From an uncultured Polaribacter sp. (lineage in GTDB: Bacteria; Bacteroidota; Bacteroidia; Flavobacteriales; Flavobacteriaceae): DNA of 64,000 nt. The notes under the pieces are model-generated. The model was not told the DNA's origin. It saw nothing but the letters and a program-made list of their open reading frames with translations, and searched no databases. The translations under genes and the position numbers were made by a program. The DNA is taken from NCBI RefSeq assembly GCF_947495205.1, contig NZ_CANLXV010000003.1, positions 62,001 through 126,000 on the forward strand. The letters are read 5' to 3'. Within the stretch, counting starts at the first letter, position 1. Every line of letters begins with the position of its first letter. Of the stretch, positions 17,343 through 27,403 are shown piece after piece.

Positions 17343-17697
17343 AAAAAAGTCCTTTCCTTTGGAAAGGATTTAGGATAGGAAACCCAAGAGATTTTAGACG
17401 TAAGAACGATTATGTTATTGTATCATCTAAAAATTAAAAATTTAATCGAGTAAGAAAAGTCCTTTCCTTTGGAAAGGATTTAGGATAGGAAACTCAAGAG
17501 ATTTTAGACGTAAGAACGATTATGTTATTGTATCATCTAAAAATTAAAAATTTAATCGAGTAAGAAAAGTCCTTTCCTTTGGAAAGGATTTAGGATAGGA
17601 AAATCAAGAAATAATAGATGCAAGAACCATTATGTTGTGGTATCATCTAAAAATTAAAAATTTAATTGCGTAAATAAAGTCCTTTCCTTTGGAAAGA
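17270..17697 (+). repeat. 110-bp tandem array duplicating the 3' end of the Nudix gene plus a hairpin
   Basis: The word CCTTTCCTTT recurs at 17351, 17461, 17571 and 17681, an exact 110-bp period. Each unit has the last 23 codons of nudK with its stop codon, then a short palindrome (TCCTTTCC TTT GGAAAGGA), then TTAGGATAGGA. Copy A is the gene's own end. Copies B and C are nearly identical to each other. Copy D resembles A. Relative to A, copies B/C differ in eight codons, five of them synonymous, with frame and stop preserved. They have no start codon, so they look silent. Confidence 0.95.
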
Positions 17698-17744
17698 CTT
17701 TAAGCAGAATGTATATTTAAAATAATTAGACCATTAGAATTTAT
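17343..17744. other. 402-bp spacer before the RDD gene, filled by the array
   Basis: Apart from the 110-bp units (to about 17697), only some 47 bases of AT-rich leader remain before the RDD gene's ATG. There is no other gene and no clear -7/-33 promoter pair. Confidence 0.7.
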
Positions 17745-18191
17745 ATGTTAGAAGAATTTGAAAATTATTATAAAAGATTTGAAAAGGCAAGTGTAGGTAG
17801 AAGAATAGGAGCTTTTTTAATTGATTTTTTTATTTACTATGTAATAGGTCTTGTTTTGGGGCTATTTTTTGATACGAGTAGCGAAAGTATATTTAGTTAT
17901 CAATTAGATGGTTTACCTGCAGTATTTGTTTTTTGTTGTATGCTATTTTTATGGCCTGTTAGCGAAGGCATTTGGGGACAAACAATTGGAAAACGTTTTT
18001 TAGATATTCGCGTAGTAAATAAAAAAAATGAGCAGATAAATTTGGGGCAAGCATTTGGCAGATTCTTTTTAGGTTTTTTAGATTTTTTCTTATTAATTGG
18101 TATTATTGTAGCGCTTATAAATAAAAATAATCAACGAATTGGAGACTCTGCAGCAGGCAGTTTTGTGGTAAAAAGTAAATTTAATGGATAA
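17745..18191 (+). CDS. RDD-family membrane protein
   Basis: 148 residues with the RDD signature (VGRRIGAFLIDFFIYYVIG) followed by transmembrane segments at about 22-42, 55-75 and 108-130. A conserved IGKRFLDIRVV turn and a closing NKNNQRIGDSAAGSFVV are typical of the family. RDD proteins are small inner-membrane proteins, mostly of unknown role; some have been linked to ion transport. It overlaps the next gene by 8 bp, so the two are cotranslated. It probably provides the membrane anchor or pore of this cluster's machinery (inference). Confidence 0.88.
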   Translation: MLEEFENYYKRFEKASVGRRIGAFLIDFFIYYVIGLVLGLFFDTSSESIFSYQLDGLPAVFVFCCMLFLWPVSEGIWGQTIGKRFLDIRVVNKKNEQINLGQAFGRFFLGFLDFFLLIGIIVALINKNNQRIGDSAAGSFVVKSKFNG

Positions 18192-19419
18192 ACTAAAACA
18201 AGCCAATTTATACAGAAACGAACTAATTTTAGTAAACGGAAAATTGGTAGAACGTTACAATAAATGTTTACAAAAGTTAGGTTTTACTCCAACTAAATTA
18301 ATTTCTTTTTCTATAGATGGTATGGGGTGGAGCCCAGAAATTGCAGAAGAAAAACAAGAGAAATTTTATTTAAATAATGGAGAAGCAAATACACATGCAA
18401 TTATAATTACACCAAAACAAAAAGGAATTGCGTTGTACAATCCTTTTCATTCTTTTGATAAAGAGTTACTAAAAATTGTTTTTAAAACACACGCAGAAAA
18501 AATAAAAAACATTACCAGAGATGCTGCTTTATGTTTAGATTTTGATCAAAAAATAGATGCTTTTTACGAACCTTTAGATATTTTAAAGTATAAAGAAATT
18601 ACGGTTAAATTTCATTTAATAAATGATTTAAAAAAGGCAAAACAAGATCAATTAGCATTAATTGAAGACTTTAATAAAGATCAAAATTTTATTGATGAAA
18701 AAATTCATCAAAAATTATTAGAATCTGCAAAAAAATATGGCGATTTAAGAACCAGAACTTTAGATTTAGAACCTGTTCTTTTTAATACACAATCTTTTTA
18801 CACAAAAGCTTTTGGCGGTATTTATTTGCTTAAAGATTTAGCAATACCTATTTTGGTTTTTGAAGATTTAATCGTTTATAAAGATGCTATTAAAGACACT
18901 ACTCATAATGTTTTAATGTATCATATTTCACACAGAGAATTGTTAGACAAAATAAAATCTTACAATGTAATAGAATTAGATTTAGAAGAACCCATCACCA
19001 AAAAACGTCATAAAAGAATTCAGCAATTTATGCTGGCAGAACATCTGAAAGAAAGTTTACATCCTACCAAAAAGATATTAGGAGATGTTATTTTGTTTAA
19101 AAAATATTTGAATAAAATAGAGGTTACAGCACGTAAAAAAGTAATGGGCTTGTCTATTTTTTTTGAAAAACAAAAGCTCACCAAACATATAAAGCCAGAA
19201 GAGGTTTTACATACAGAAATGCTAAATGCATTATACAAACCACACTCTTCTCTAAATGCAAATGAGCAAGATTTAATTTGGAGTTTATTAGTAAATATAG
19301 CGCCAAAAGATGTGTTGTTTTTGTATTGGTACAACAAAGAACGATTTTATTCCATCTTTGCGTCTTTAGAAGATACTACACAAGATTGGGTAATTGAAAC
19401 CATTAAAAATGGGTTTTAG
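18184..19419 (+). CDS. Soluble protein of unknown function (DUF6638-like)
   Basis: 411 residues, ATG overlapping the end of the RDD gene by 8 bp. The opening (LVERYNKCLQKLGFTP, SFSIDGMGWSPEIAEEKQ) matches my memory of the flavobacterial DUF6638 family; I cannot verify that here. There is no membrane segment or signal peptide. The rest is helical with Lys-rich stretches, including KKRHKRIQQFMLAEHLK. No catalytic motif is visible. The coupling to an integral membrane protein suggests a cytoplasmic partner of the RDD protein. A purine-rich repeat begins directly after its stop. Confidence 0.78.
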   Translation: MDKLKQANLYRNELILVNGKLVERYNKCLQKLGFTPTKLISFSIDGMGWSPEIAEEKQEKFYLNNGEANTHAIIITPKQKGIALYNPFHSFDKELLKIVFKTHAEKIKNITRDAALCLDFDQKIDAFYEPLDILKYKEITVKFHLINDLKKAKQDQLALIEDFNKDQNFIDEKIHQKLLESAKKYGDLRTRTLDLEPVLFNTQSFYTKAFGGIYLLKDLAIPILVFEDLIVYKDAIKDTTHNVLMYHISHRELLDKIKSYNVIELDLEEPITKKRHKRIQQFMLAEHLKESLHPTKKILGDVILFKKYLNKIEVTARKKVMGLSIFFEKQKLTKHIKPEEVLHTEMLNALYKPHSSLNANEQDLIWSLLVNIAPKDVLFLYWYNKERFYSIFASLEDTTQDWVIETIKNGF

Positions 19420-19426
19420 GAGGAAG

Positions 19427-20051
19427 AGTTGGAAGTTGGAAGTATGAAGTTGGGAGATGGAAGAGTAAAGTTGGGAGTTTGATAAAAAAGTTAGAAAAAT
19501 TGTATATTTAGAAAAAGAAAAAAATGAGTTTTAAATTTGAAAATTTAATTATTTGGCAGAAATCTATGGATTTGGGCGAACATATGAATTTACTCACAAA
19601 AAAATTTCCAAAAGAAGAAATTTACAACCTTTCATCTCAGTTAAGAAGAGCTTCAGATTCTGTTGCTTTAAATATTTCTGAAGGTTCAATATTACAATCA
19701 AATGCAGAATATAGAAAGTTTTTAGGGTATTCTATTCGTTCTTTAGCAGAAGTTGTTATTTGTTTACATAAAGCAATAAGAAGAAATTATCTTTCAAAAC
19801 AAGATTTCCAAATTCATTATAAAAACGGTTTCGATTTAATGAATATGACAATTGCCTATAGAAATAAAATAAAATAATAGTCAGAAGTTTGAAGTATCAA
19901 GTTGTAGTAAAAAAAATAAACCCAGAAAATTTTAATTATAAATCATCAATAAAAAATCATGATAAACCAACTTCAAACTACAGAACATATGAGTAAGAAA
20001 CTTCTCACTCCTTACTTCTAACTTCATACTTCAAACTTCCAACTTCCAACT
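19427..20051. mobile_element. Candidate small mobile unit carrying a four-helix-bundle gene
   Basis: AGTTGGAAGTTGGAAGT at 19427-19443 is the exact reverse complement of ACTTCCAACTTCCAACT at 20035-20051. Both arms continue as purine-rich (left) and pyrimidine-rich (right) tracts with shared ATGAAGTT/AACTTCAT words. The 625-bp unit fills the space between two cluster genes and carries only the bIVS-family gene. No transposase is present, so any movement would depend on factors encoded elsewhere. Calling it mobile is inference from structure. Confidence 0.5.
19524..19877 (+). CDS. Four-helix bundle protein (23S rRNA IVS / S23 family)
   Basis: 117 residues, the family size. It opens FKFENLIIWQKSMDLGEHMN and carries FPKEEIYNLSSQLRRASDSV, NISEGS, EYRKFLGYSIRSLAEV and a final helix, the hallmark pattern of the bIVS/S23 four-helix family related to the Avd protein of diversity-generating retroelements. 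First found in intervening sequences of 23S rRNA genes; here it stands alone. The function of free-standing members is unclear, but nucleic-acid binding as a pentamer is known for relatives. It lies between the arms of a perfect 17-bp inverted repeat, unlike its neighbours. Confidence 0.92.
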   Translation: MSFKFENLIIWQKSMDLGEHMNLLTKKFPKEEIYNLSSQLRRASDSVALNISEGSILQSNAEYRKFLGYSIRSLAEVVICLHKAIRRNYLSKQDFQIHYKNGFDLMNMTIAYRNKIK

Positions 20052-20063
20052 AAAAACAAAACC

Positions 20064-20588
20064 ATGACACTAGAACTAATTACATTTATTGCAGCAATAC
20101 TTTTAGGTGCAGTAATTTACTGGAGAGAATCTCAAACAAACGCTGTTTATAGATTTTTTAATAAATTAATGAATTCTAAAGAATTACAAATGAAAGCAGA
20201 TAACAAAAAAGGTTTTGTTTATCAGCAAAACTTATTATTAAGATTGGTGTATATAACATCATTATTTTTAGTTGTGGTTTTAATCACTCGTTTTTTAATT
20301 CCAATAGATATGGCAACAATATCACTTTTTGCATCTATGATTTTTGGTACTTTAATAGGAACGTATTGTGCAGGTTTTATTTTTAAATCATCAGTAATAA
20401 TAGAAGAAAGCTCAGATTCTTTAGAAGGAAAACTAAAAGATGTTATAGAAAAAAGTAAAGATTTTGTAGAAGATTTAACTACAAAAGAACCAGAGGTAAT
20501 AGAAAGGGCGCAAAAAGAGATAGAAAAACCAAAAAAGCAAGAGAAAAGCGCAAGAGATCGTTTAAAAGACAAAGGTTTTTTAAAGTAG
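20064..20588 (+). CDS. Small membrane protein with cytoplasmic coiled-coil tail
   Basis: 174 residues. Hydrophobic segments at about 4-18, 58-76 and 80-103, then a charged C-terminal tail of about 65 residues rich in Glu and Lys (KLKDVIEKSKDFVEDL, EKPKKQEKSARDRLK). This is the layout of a membrane anchor with a helical arm. I do not recognise the family. The start ATG at 20064 lies 13 bp after the repeat arm that ends at 20051. In sense and position it continues the cluster interrupted by the four-helix-bundle unit. Confidence 0.78.
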   Translation: MTLELITFIAAILLGAVIYWRESQTNAVYRFFNKLMNSKELQMKADNKKGFVYQQNLLLRLVYITSLFLVVVLITRFLIPIDMATISLFASMIFGTLIGTYCAGFIFKSSVIIEESSDSLEGKLKDVIEKSKDFVEDLTTKEPEVIERAQKEIEKPKKQEKSARDRLKDKGFLK

Positions 20589-20598
20589 CATAAACTGT

Positions 20599-20726
20599 GA
20601 AGTTGGAATCAGGAAGAGTAAGATGGAGGTAAGTTTAAAAAAGAATAATAAAATAATAAAATAAGAAAATAATAATTAAGAGTTGGAAACTTCAAACTTC
20701 AAACTTCCCACTCCAAGCTTCAAACT
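20599..20726. repeat. Second purine/pyrimidine inverted-repeat pair, without cargo
   Basis: A purine-rich tract (GAAGTTGGAATCAGGAAGAG at the left, from 20599) faces a pyrimidine-rich tract (repeated AACTTC words, 20691-20725) with about 60 AT-rich bases between. The arms use the same GAAGTTGGAAG/CTTCCAACTTC words as the arms around 19427-20051, but match imperfectly. It looks like an empty or decayed relative of that unit. Confidence 0.6.
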
Positions 20727-20733
20727 TATATTT

Positions 20734-22419
20734 ATGATAAAAAATTACTGGAATAAAGGTGTAAAACAAAAAAAAAGAGTAGTACTTTTTAGTATTATTT
20801 TAATAGGATTGTTATTTTTTTTAAGAGACGATTATCAGCCAGCATTATTATTTATTAGAAAATTTATATTTATAACTCTCTTAGTACTTTTAGTTTTAAT
20901 TTTAGGAATAAGAAACTTTAGAAAATCTGTAAGTACAGGTAAAAGAATTGGTATTTTATTAGTGTTAACTGCTTTTTTTGGTATCCTTTATTACGTTGGT
21001 TTTGGTTTAAAGTTTTACGATTATATGAAAACCTACAATGTTTTTAACGATTTACAAAAAGTTGAAATTGTAGAATTACCAATCACACAAAACGAAAGAA
21101 TTCAACCGCTAAGAAATATTTTTTCCATGGCAAATGAATCTGTTGGAGAAACAAAAGACGTTTCTTTACCACATTTGGTAAGAATAGAAGACCATAATCA
21201 ATGGACAATGGCCATACAGCCCACAGAAAAATATTATTGGCAAGGTTTAAAAGACAATACAGAAGAAGTTTTTTCGGTTTCTAGTACCACACCATTTCCA
21301 CGTTTTTCATCAGAAAATAGAATTCCAGTTACGTTTTCTATTGGCGAATCTTTAAAGTTTAGCAGAAATACATACAATGCAGTTGTGCAACGCCTAAATC
21401 CTTGGATGTTATTCAATTATGAACCAAGTGATACCTATTATATGAAAAATGATAAAGGTGCTTGGGTGCAAGTAGTTAGCTTAATTAAATGGAAAGGTTT
21501 TTTCTTTCCATACCCAACTTTTGGTGGTGTTATGGTTATAGAAAACGGAGCGCATAATTTTAAAGATTATTTAGAAAGAATTGCCATTGGTAAAGGAACT
21601 TACATTGCGCCTTCAGAGATGAAAAATCACAAATATTTAACAAGGCAAAACACATTGGCAGAAAAAGTGTCGCGTTTGCAAGCTGAAAGTTTAAAGTTTT
21701 TAGCCGGTTTTTCAGATCCTTTACCTTGGAAAATGAAAACAGCCGTTAAAATTCCAAATTTACCAAACGACCAAAATCAGCAACCATTTGTAACCGATTT
21801 TAATTTTTCTAGCACCAATATTGGCGCTTACAATGGCTTGTATCATTGGTTTGGTTTAGAGCCAGTTGGTAAGGAAAGAACAAGTTTAACTTTTAGCGTT
21901 TTTATACCAGCAGACGGTTCAGACAAGGTGTATTATTATGATCATGCCTCTAAAAAAGAAGGATATGCAGGCGTTTCTGCAATGCCTTTAAAAGTTATAG
22001 AATCTCGTAAAGAGTACGATTGGTCTGTAAACAAACCCGTAGAATTTAGACCGTATATTAAAGAAATTGCCGGCAGAAAAAGAATGTTTTTCTTGGGTAC
22101 AATTTCTGCAATTCAAAAAGAAAATGCACAGTTTGATGGTTCTGCAACGCCAGATTTGGCCTTAATAGATAGCGAATATAGAGATGTAGTTTGGATAGAT
22201 GCAAAAAAACCAAGCACTTGGAAAGAAGAGGTTTACAAACAACTAAATGAGGCTTGGAGAAGTAGTGAAACGCAAAACATTTATTTCGAAAAAGAAAAAA
22301 CTATTTTAGAAACCAATCGTGCTGTTTTAGACTCTATTAAGCTAATTTCTAAACAAGTAAAAGATTTAGAAAAAATTAAAAAGCTACAAAAACAAATAGA
22401 TTCTATAAAATTGAATTAA
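20734..22419 (+). CDS. Multi-pass N-terminus, large extracytoplasmic protein of unknown function
   Basis: 561 residues from the ATG at 20734; a TTG in the preceding repeat would add 17 residues and is unlikely. Three hydrophobic segments (about 17-33, 42-63 and 74-92) are followed by a roughly 430-residue domain rich in aromatic residues (WTMAIQPTEKYYWQG, YPTFGGVMVIENGAHNF, LYHWFGLEPVG) that should lie in the periplasm. The last 40 residues are a Lys/Glu coiled coil. No family recognised. Last gene of the 11.5-22.4 kb cluster; a repeat element begins right after its stop. Confidence 0.78.
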   Translation: MIKNYWNKGVKQKKRVVLFSIILIGLLFFLRDDYQPALLFIRKFIFITLLVLLVLILGIRNFRKSVSTGKRIGILLVLTAFFGILYYVGFGLKFYDYMKTYNVFNDLQKVEIVELPITQNERIQPLRNIFSMANESVGETKDVSLPHLVRIEDHNQWTMAIQPTEKYYWQGLKDNTEEVFSVSSTTPFPRFSSENRIPVTFSIGESLKFSRNTYNAVVQRLNPWMLFNYEPSDTYYMKNDKGAWVQVVSLIKWKGFFFPYPTFGGVMVIENGAHNFKDYLERIAIGKGTYIAPSEMKNHKYLTRQNTLAEKVSRLQAESLKFLAGFSDPLPWKMKTAVKIPNLPNDQNQQPFVTDFNFSSTNIGAYNGLYHWFGLEPVGKERTSLTFSVFIPADGSDKVYYYDHASKKEGYAGVSAMPLKVIESRKEYDWSVNKPVEFRPYIKEIAGRKRMFFLGTISAIQKENAQFDGSATPDLALIDSEYRDVVWIDAKKPSTWKEEVYKQLNEAWRSSETQNIYFEKEKTILETNRAVLDSIKLISKQVKDLEKIKKLQKQIDSIKLN

Positions 22420-22420
22420 C

Positions 22421-22531
22421 TTTTTTAGAAGCTATTTCCCGCTTTTCGTTATATCTTTTATCTAAAACCTCAATGAAATTGAGGTTTTAGATAAAAGGAT
22501 ACCACTGCAATCGGGGCTAGCATTGTTTGCC
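22421..22531 (+). repeat. Dispersed element 'GAAGCTATTTCCCGC ... GCAATCGGGGCTA', copy 1
   Basis: The flanks AGAAGCTATTTCCCGCTTTTC and CACTGCAATCGGGGCTA recur at 52468-52639 in the same order and orientation. Between them here is a perfect 20-bp inverted repeat (22455-22474 with 22478-22497, loop GAA; core CTAAAACCTCAA). The element directly follows the upstream gene's stop and may act as its transcript end. Confidence 0.85.
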
Positions 22532-22593
22532 AATTCATTTTCTATTTTAAGTTTTAATTGTTTTTCTAACTAATTTATTACTTTAGAAAAAGC

Positions 22594-22601
22594 TAACTTT
22601 G
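22594..22601 (+). promoter_or_regulatory. Candidate -7 box for the DinB-like gene
   Basis: TAACTTTG matches TAnnTTTG and ends 19 bp before the ATG at 22621. No matching -33 element is obvious. Confidence 0.4.
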
Positions 22602-22620
22602 TTATTCTAATAATCCATCA

Positions 22621-23184
22621 ATGAAAATTACAATATTTACCCTATTATTCTCAGTTATTTGTATGAACGCACAAGACAAACTACCCTATTATCAAATTCC
22701 AGAAATGGAAGAAAATTACACCGCACAAAATACAGTAGGTAGAATGTTAGATGGTTTAGGATTTAGATATTATTGGGCAACAGAAGGTTTAAGAACAGAA
22801 GATTTAGCATACCAACCCAAAGGAGAAGGAAGAGATTGTTTAGCAACAGTTACACATATTTACGATTTGTCTAATATGATGTTAAGACTTACAAAAACTA
22901 CCGTAAAACAAACAAAAACAAAAGAAGAAATGTCTTTTTTAGAAATAAGAAAACAAACTTTGTTAAATATAGAAACGCTAAGTAATGTTATAAAGTCTAC
23001 TAAAGATTTGGTCATATTTTCAGTTAAAAAAGATGGCGAATTAAGTATTCCTTTTTTTAATGTTATAAATGGGCCAATTGCAGATGCACTATGGCATACA
23101 GGTCAATTGGCAAGTTTTAGACGTTCTTCTGGCAATCCTATCAACTCAAAAGTAAATCATTTTTCAGGCACAGTTAGAGCGTAG
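22621..23184 (+). CDS. Secreted DinB-like superfamily protein
   Basis: 187 residues with a signal peptide (MKITIFTLLFSVICMNAQ, cleavage near residue 18), so periplasmic or exported. The mature part is a helical bundle with histidines placed as in DinB/YfiT-like metal-binding bundles: VTHIYDLSNMM near residue 80 and DALWHTGQLASFRRSSGNP near 160. In that superfamily three His residues bind a divalent metal; I see only two clear ones, so metal binding is uncertain. Its own predicted promoter and the preceding repeat separate it from the cluster upstream. Confidence 0.8.
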   Translation: MKITIFTLLFSVICMNAQDKLPYYQIPEMEENYTAQNTVGRMLDGLGFRYYWATEGLRTEDLAYQPKGEGRDCLATVTHIYDLSNMMLRLTKTTVKQTKTKEEMSFLEIRKQTLLNIETLSNVIKSTKDLVIFSVKKDGELSIPFFNVINGPIADALWHTGQLASFRRSSGNPINSKVNHFSGTVRA

Positions 23185-23267
23185 TAATTGTAATACAAAT
23201 TCATTAAAAATTTAGTATTTTTATAAATTATAGTTGCAATAAAATTAACGTTAAAATTATAAAATAG

Positions 23268-25277
<2,010 letters not shown>

Positions 25278-25337
25278 ATAGAATTTTGGCATTTATTTTG
25301 TTTCTAAAAACCTAAGAAAACTAATCATTTAAAACCT

Positions 25338-26081
25338 TTGAAAACTATTATTTACATATTGCTATTATTTTTATCGGCATTTGCTTTTTCGCAAAAGCAA
25401 GAGGCAGATTCTTTGCCAACAAATACCAATGTAGACGATTATATTTTTGTAAAACCAGGAGATTCTGTGGTTATTCAATTGAAAGAAATTACCTTATTGC
25501 CAAAACCAAAATTCAATTCTAAAAAAGACATTCGTTATTATTTGTGGTTTAAAAGAAAAGTGTTTAAAGCATATCCATTTGCACAATTGGCATCTGAAAG
25601 GTTAGATTCTTTAAATAATAGGTTAACTAAAATTTCATCCAAAAGAAAAAGGAAAAAGTATACCAAACAAATACAGAAATATGTAGAAGGAGAGTTTACA
25701 GACCAAATAAAAAAAATGACGACTACAGAAGGTCGTTTGCTTATCAAACTAATTCATAGACAAACAGGTAAAACTGCGTTTGATAATATTAAGGCAGTAA
25801 GAAATGGTTGGAAAGCATTTTGGTACAACACCACAGCCAATGTGTTTAAATTATCTTTAAAAGACACCTATAATCCTGCAGTTGTAAATGAAGATTTTTT
25901 AATAGAACAAATTTTACAACGTGCATTTGAAGATGGCAGATTAATTGCACAAAAATCGAAATTAGAGTTTGATTTTTTAGAAATAGCCACAAAGAAAAAA
26001 AGCGTAGTAAATGTAGAAGAGTATAAAGCTATGTTTGCAAAAATGCGAAAGAAAAAGAATAAAAAAAAGAAGATAAAGTAA
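25338..26081 (+). CDS. DUF4294 family exported protein
   Basis: 247 residues, TTG start at 25338. This start is chosen because translation from it gives a normal signal peptide (KTIIYILLLFLSAFAFSQ) and no ATG lies nearby. The DUF4294 core spans about 60-215, with RYYLWFKRKVFKAYPFAQLA and AVRNGWKAFWYNTTANVFKL. The family is found in Bacteroidota, lies in the envelope and has no known function. The C-terminus is a Lys-rich tail. It follows ligA by 60 bp and may share its transcript. Confidence 0.88.
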   Translation: MKTIIYILLLFLSAFAFSQKQEADSLPTNTNVDDYIFVKPGDSVVIQLKEITLLPKPKFNSKKDIRYYLWFKRKVFKAYPFAQLASERLDSLNNRLTKISSKRKRKKYTKQIQKYVEGEFTDQIKKMTTTEGRLLIKLIHRQTGKTAFDNIKAVRNGWKAFWYNTTANVFKLSLKDTYNPAVVNEDFLIEQILQRAFEDGRLIAQKSKLEFDFLEIATKKKSVVNVEEYKAMFAKMRKKKNKKKKIK

Positions 26082-26085
26082 TGCT

Positions 26086-26430
26086 TTAGCTTATTATTTC
26101 GCCAGTTTTACAAGGTTTAGAAGGCTTAAGTAAAACCACGTTACCTGCAGTATTGTAAATTCCCAAAACCAAAACTTCACTCATAAAATTTGCTATTTGT
26201 CTGGGTTTAAAATTTACAATGGCACTTATTTGTTGATTTAAAAGTTCTTCTTTTGTGTATAAATTTGTTATTTGTGCGCTAGATTTTTTTATGCCCAAAG
26301 CGCCAAAATCAATTTTTAATTGATATGCTGGTTTTTTAGCTTTTGCAAAATCATTTACACTAATAATAGTGCCAATTCTAATATCAACTTTTAAAAAATC
26401 ATTAAAAGAAATTTCTGGTTTCTTTTCCAT
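26086..26430 (-). CDS. tRNA-binding domain protein, CsaA-like
   Basis: 114 residues, a single EMAP/Trbp111-type OB fold. Family landmarks are F-L-K-V-D-I-R-I-G-T-I near residue 13, S-S-A-Q-I-T-N-L-Y mid-protein, and FMSEVLVLGIYN with a closing KTGEIIS. CsaA proteins form dimers and bind tRNA or act as chaperone-like factors. The gene is convergent with DUF4294 (4-bp gap) and 11 bp downstream of the DUF962 gene, probably cotranscribed with it. Confidence 0.88.
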   Translation of the reverse strand: MEKKPEISFNDFLKVDIRIGTIISVNDFAKAKKPAYQLKIDFGALGIKKSSAQITNLYTKEELLNQQISAIVNFKPRQIANFMSEVLVLGIYNTAGNVVLLKPSKPCKTGEIIS

Positions 26431-26441
26431 AGAAATTAAAA

Positions 26442-26903
26442 TTATTTTTTAAATAATTTTTGAATTACCCAAAGTGGTCCTATCAATAAAAATTGTAAAT
26501 CTTTTATAAAAGAAGGTTTTTTTCCTTCCACTTTATGGCCCCAAAATTGACCAATCCAACCTACAACAAAAATAGCAATAGATGCAAAAAGTAAATTCGT
26601 GTGGTGTCCCAACCAAAAATTACCAACTATGCAAATAAGCATTACAAAAAGCATATTTAAGAAATACCAAAAACCTAATTGTAAGTAAAATAAAGAAATT
26701 ATAAGACCAACTACCACTGCCCAATTTTCAAAAATGGGATTATAAAGACCAAAATTTTCTTCTAAAATAATTGTAGGAATACTCACTAAAAACCCAACAA
26801 CACTAAAGAAAATTATGGGTACACAAATATAATGTACCAATTTGTTGGTTTCGTTTTGATGACTAATAGCGTATTCATTAAACCATTGTTCTGCAGTTTT
26901 CAT
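26442..26903 (-). CDS. Mpo1/DUF962 family membrane protein
   Basis: 153 residues. It opens MKTAEQWFNEYAISHQNETN and NKLVHYICVPIIFFSVVGFL, the DUF962 signature with the family's conserved His residues, and has about four membrane segments (28-48, 61-80, 84-104, 107-127). The best-known member, yeast Mpo1, is an iron-dependent dioxygenase in 2-hydroxy fatty acid oxidation. Whether this protein does the same is inference. Probably in an operon with the CsaA-like gene. Confidence 0.82.
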   Translation of the reverse strand: MKTAEQWFNEYAISHQNETNKLVHYICVPIIFFSVVGFLVSIPTIILEENFGLYNPIFENWAVVVGLIISLFYLQLGFWYFLNMLFVMLICIVGNFWLGHHTNLLFASIAIFVVGWIGQFWGHKVEGKKPSFIKDLQFLLIGPLWVIQKLFKK

Positions 26904-26958
26904 AAATTAAAAAGTATAATTTAAAGATAATAATTATTTTGAATAAGTGAAATACGAA

Positions 26959-26986
26959 TTGTTATAATGTGTTAAAAATAATTTTG
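26959..26986 (+). promoter_or_regulatory. Complete Bacteroidota-type promoter
   Basis: TTG (26959-26961), a 17-bp spacer, then TAATTTTG (26979-26986) matches the flavobacterial TTG/TAnnTTTG promoter. It lies 41 bp upstream of the ATG of the small membrane gene at 27028. Confidence 0.6.
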
Positions 26987-27027
26987 TTTAATTAATATTA
27001 ATTATTTTTAAACAAAATTTTTAAATT

Positions 27028-27258
27028 ATGAAAGTTTCTATTTTTACCTACATAGCCATTACAACAGTAATTTTGTTTTTTGTAACGGTTTTGGCATCAT
27101 TAAATTTTTCTTTTAGTTGGGTGTTTTATTTGACGGTTATTGGGCAATTGTTTGTGTTAATTATGGTGTACAAAGTTTTAAAAGACAAGTATACAACTAG
27201 CAAAACATTCGAAGATTTTTACGAAGATCATCCAATTCCTAAAGAAAATTTTAGGTAA
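27028..27258 (+). CDS. Small two-helix membrane protein
   Basis: 76 residues with two hydrophobic segments (about 5-25 and 30-48) and a charged C-terminal tail (SKTFEDFYEDHPIPKENFR). Coding potential is supported by the clean start after a full promoter, the typical membrane-protein pattern and lack of a competing frame. Family and function not recognised. It stands alone between two genes on the other strand. Confidence 0.7.
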   Translation: MKVSIFTYIAITTVILFFVTVLASLNFSFSWVFYLTVIGQLFVLIMVYKVLKDKYTTSKTFEDFYEDHPIPKENFR

Positions 27259-27403
27259 TTAGGTAAAGTGCATTTCAGAATTATTTTTAAATTAAAATAT
27301 GTAATTCCTAATCGATTGAAAAAAAGAAAATTTAAATAATTTGTTTACTGAGCAAAGAAGTTACATCTTTTTGATTTAAATGTGTTTGTCAACTTTACTT
27401 TTA

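Noticed and set aside
17270..17697. CRISPR array in the 110-bp tandem repeat
   Set aside because: The whole unit repeats, including the part that would be a spacer; no variable spacers and no cas genes.
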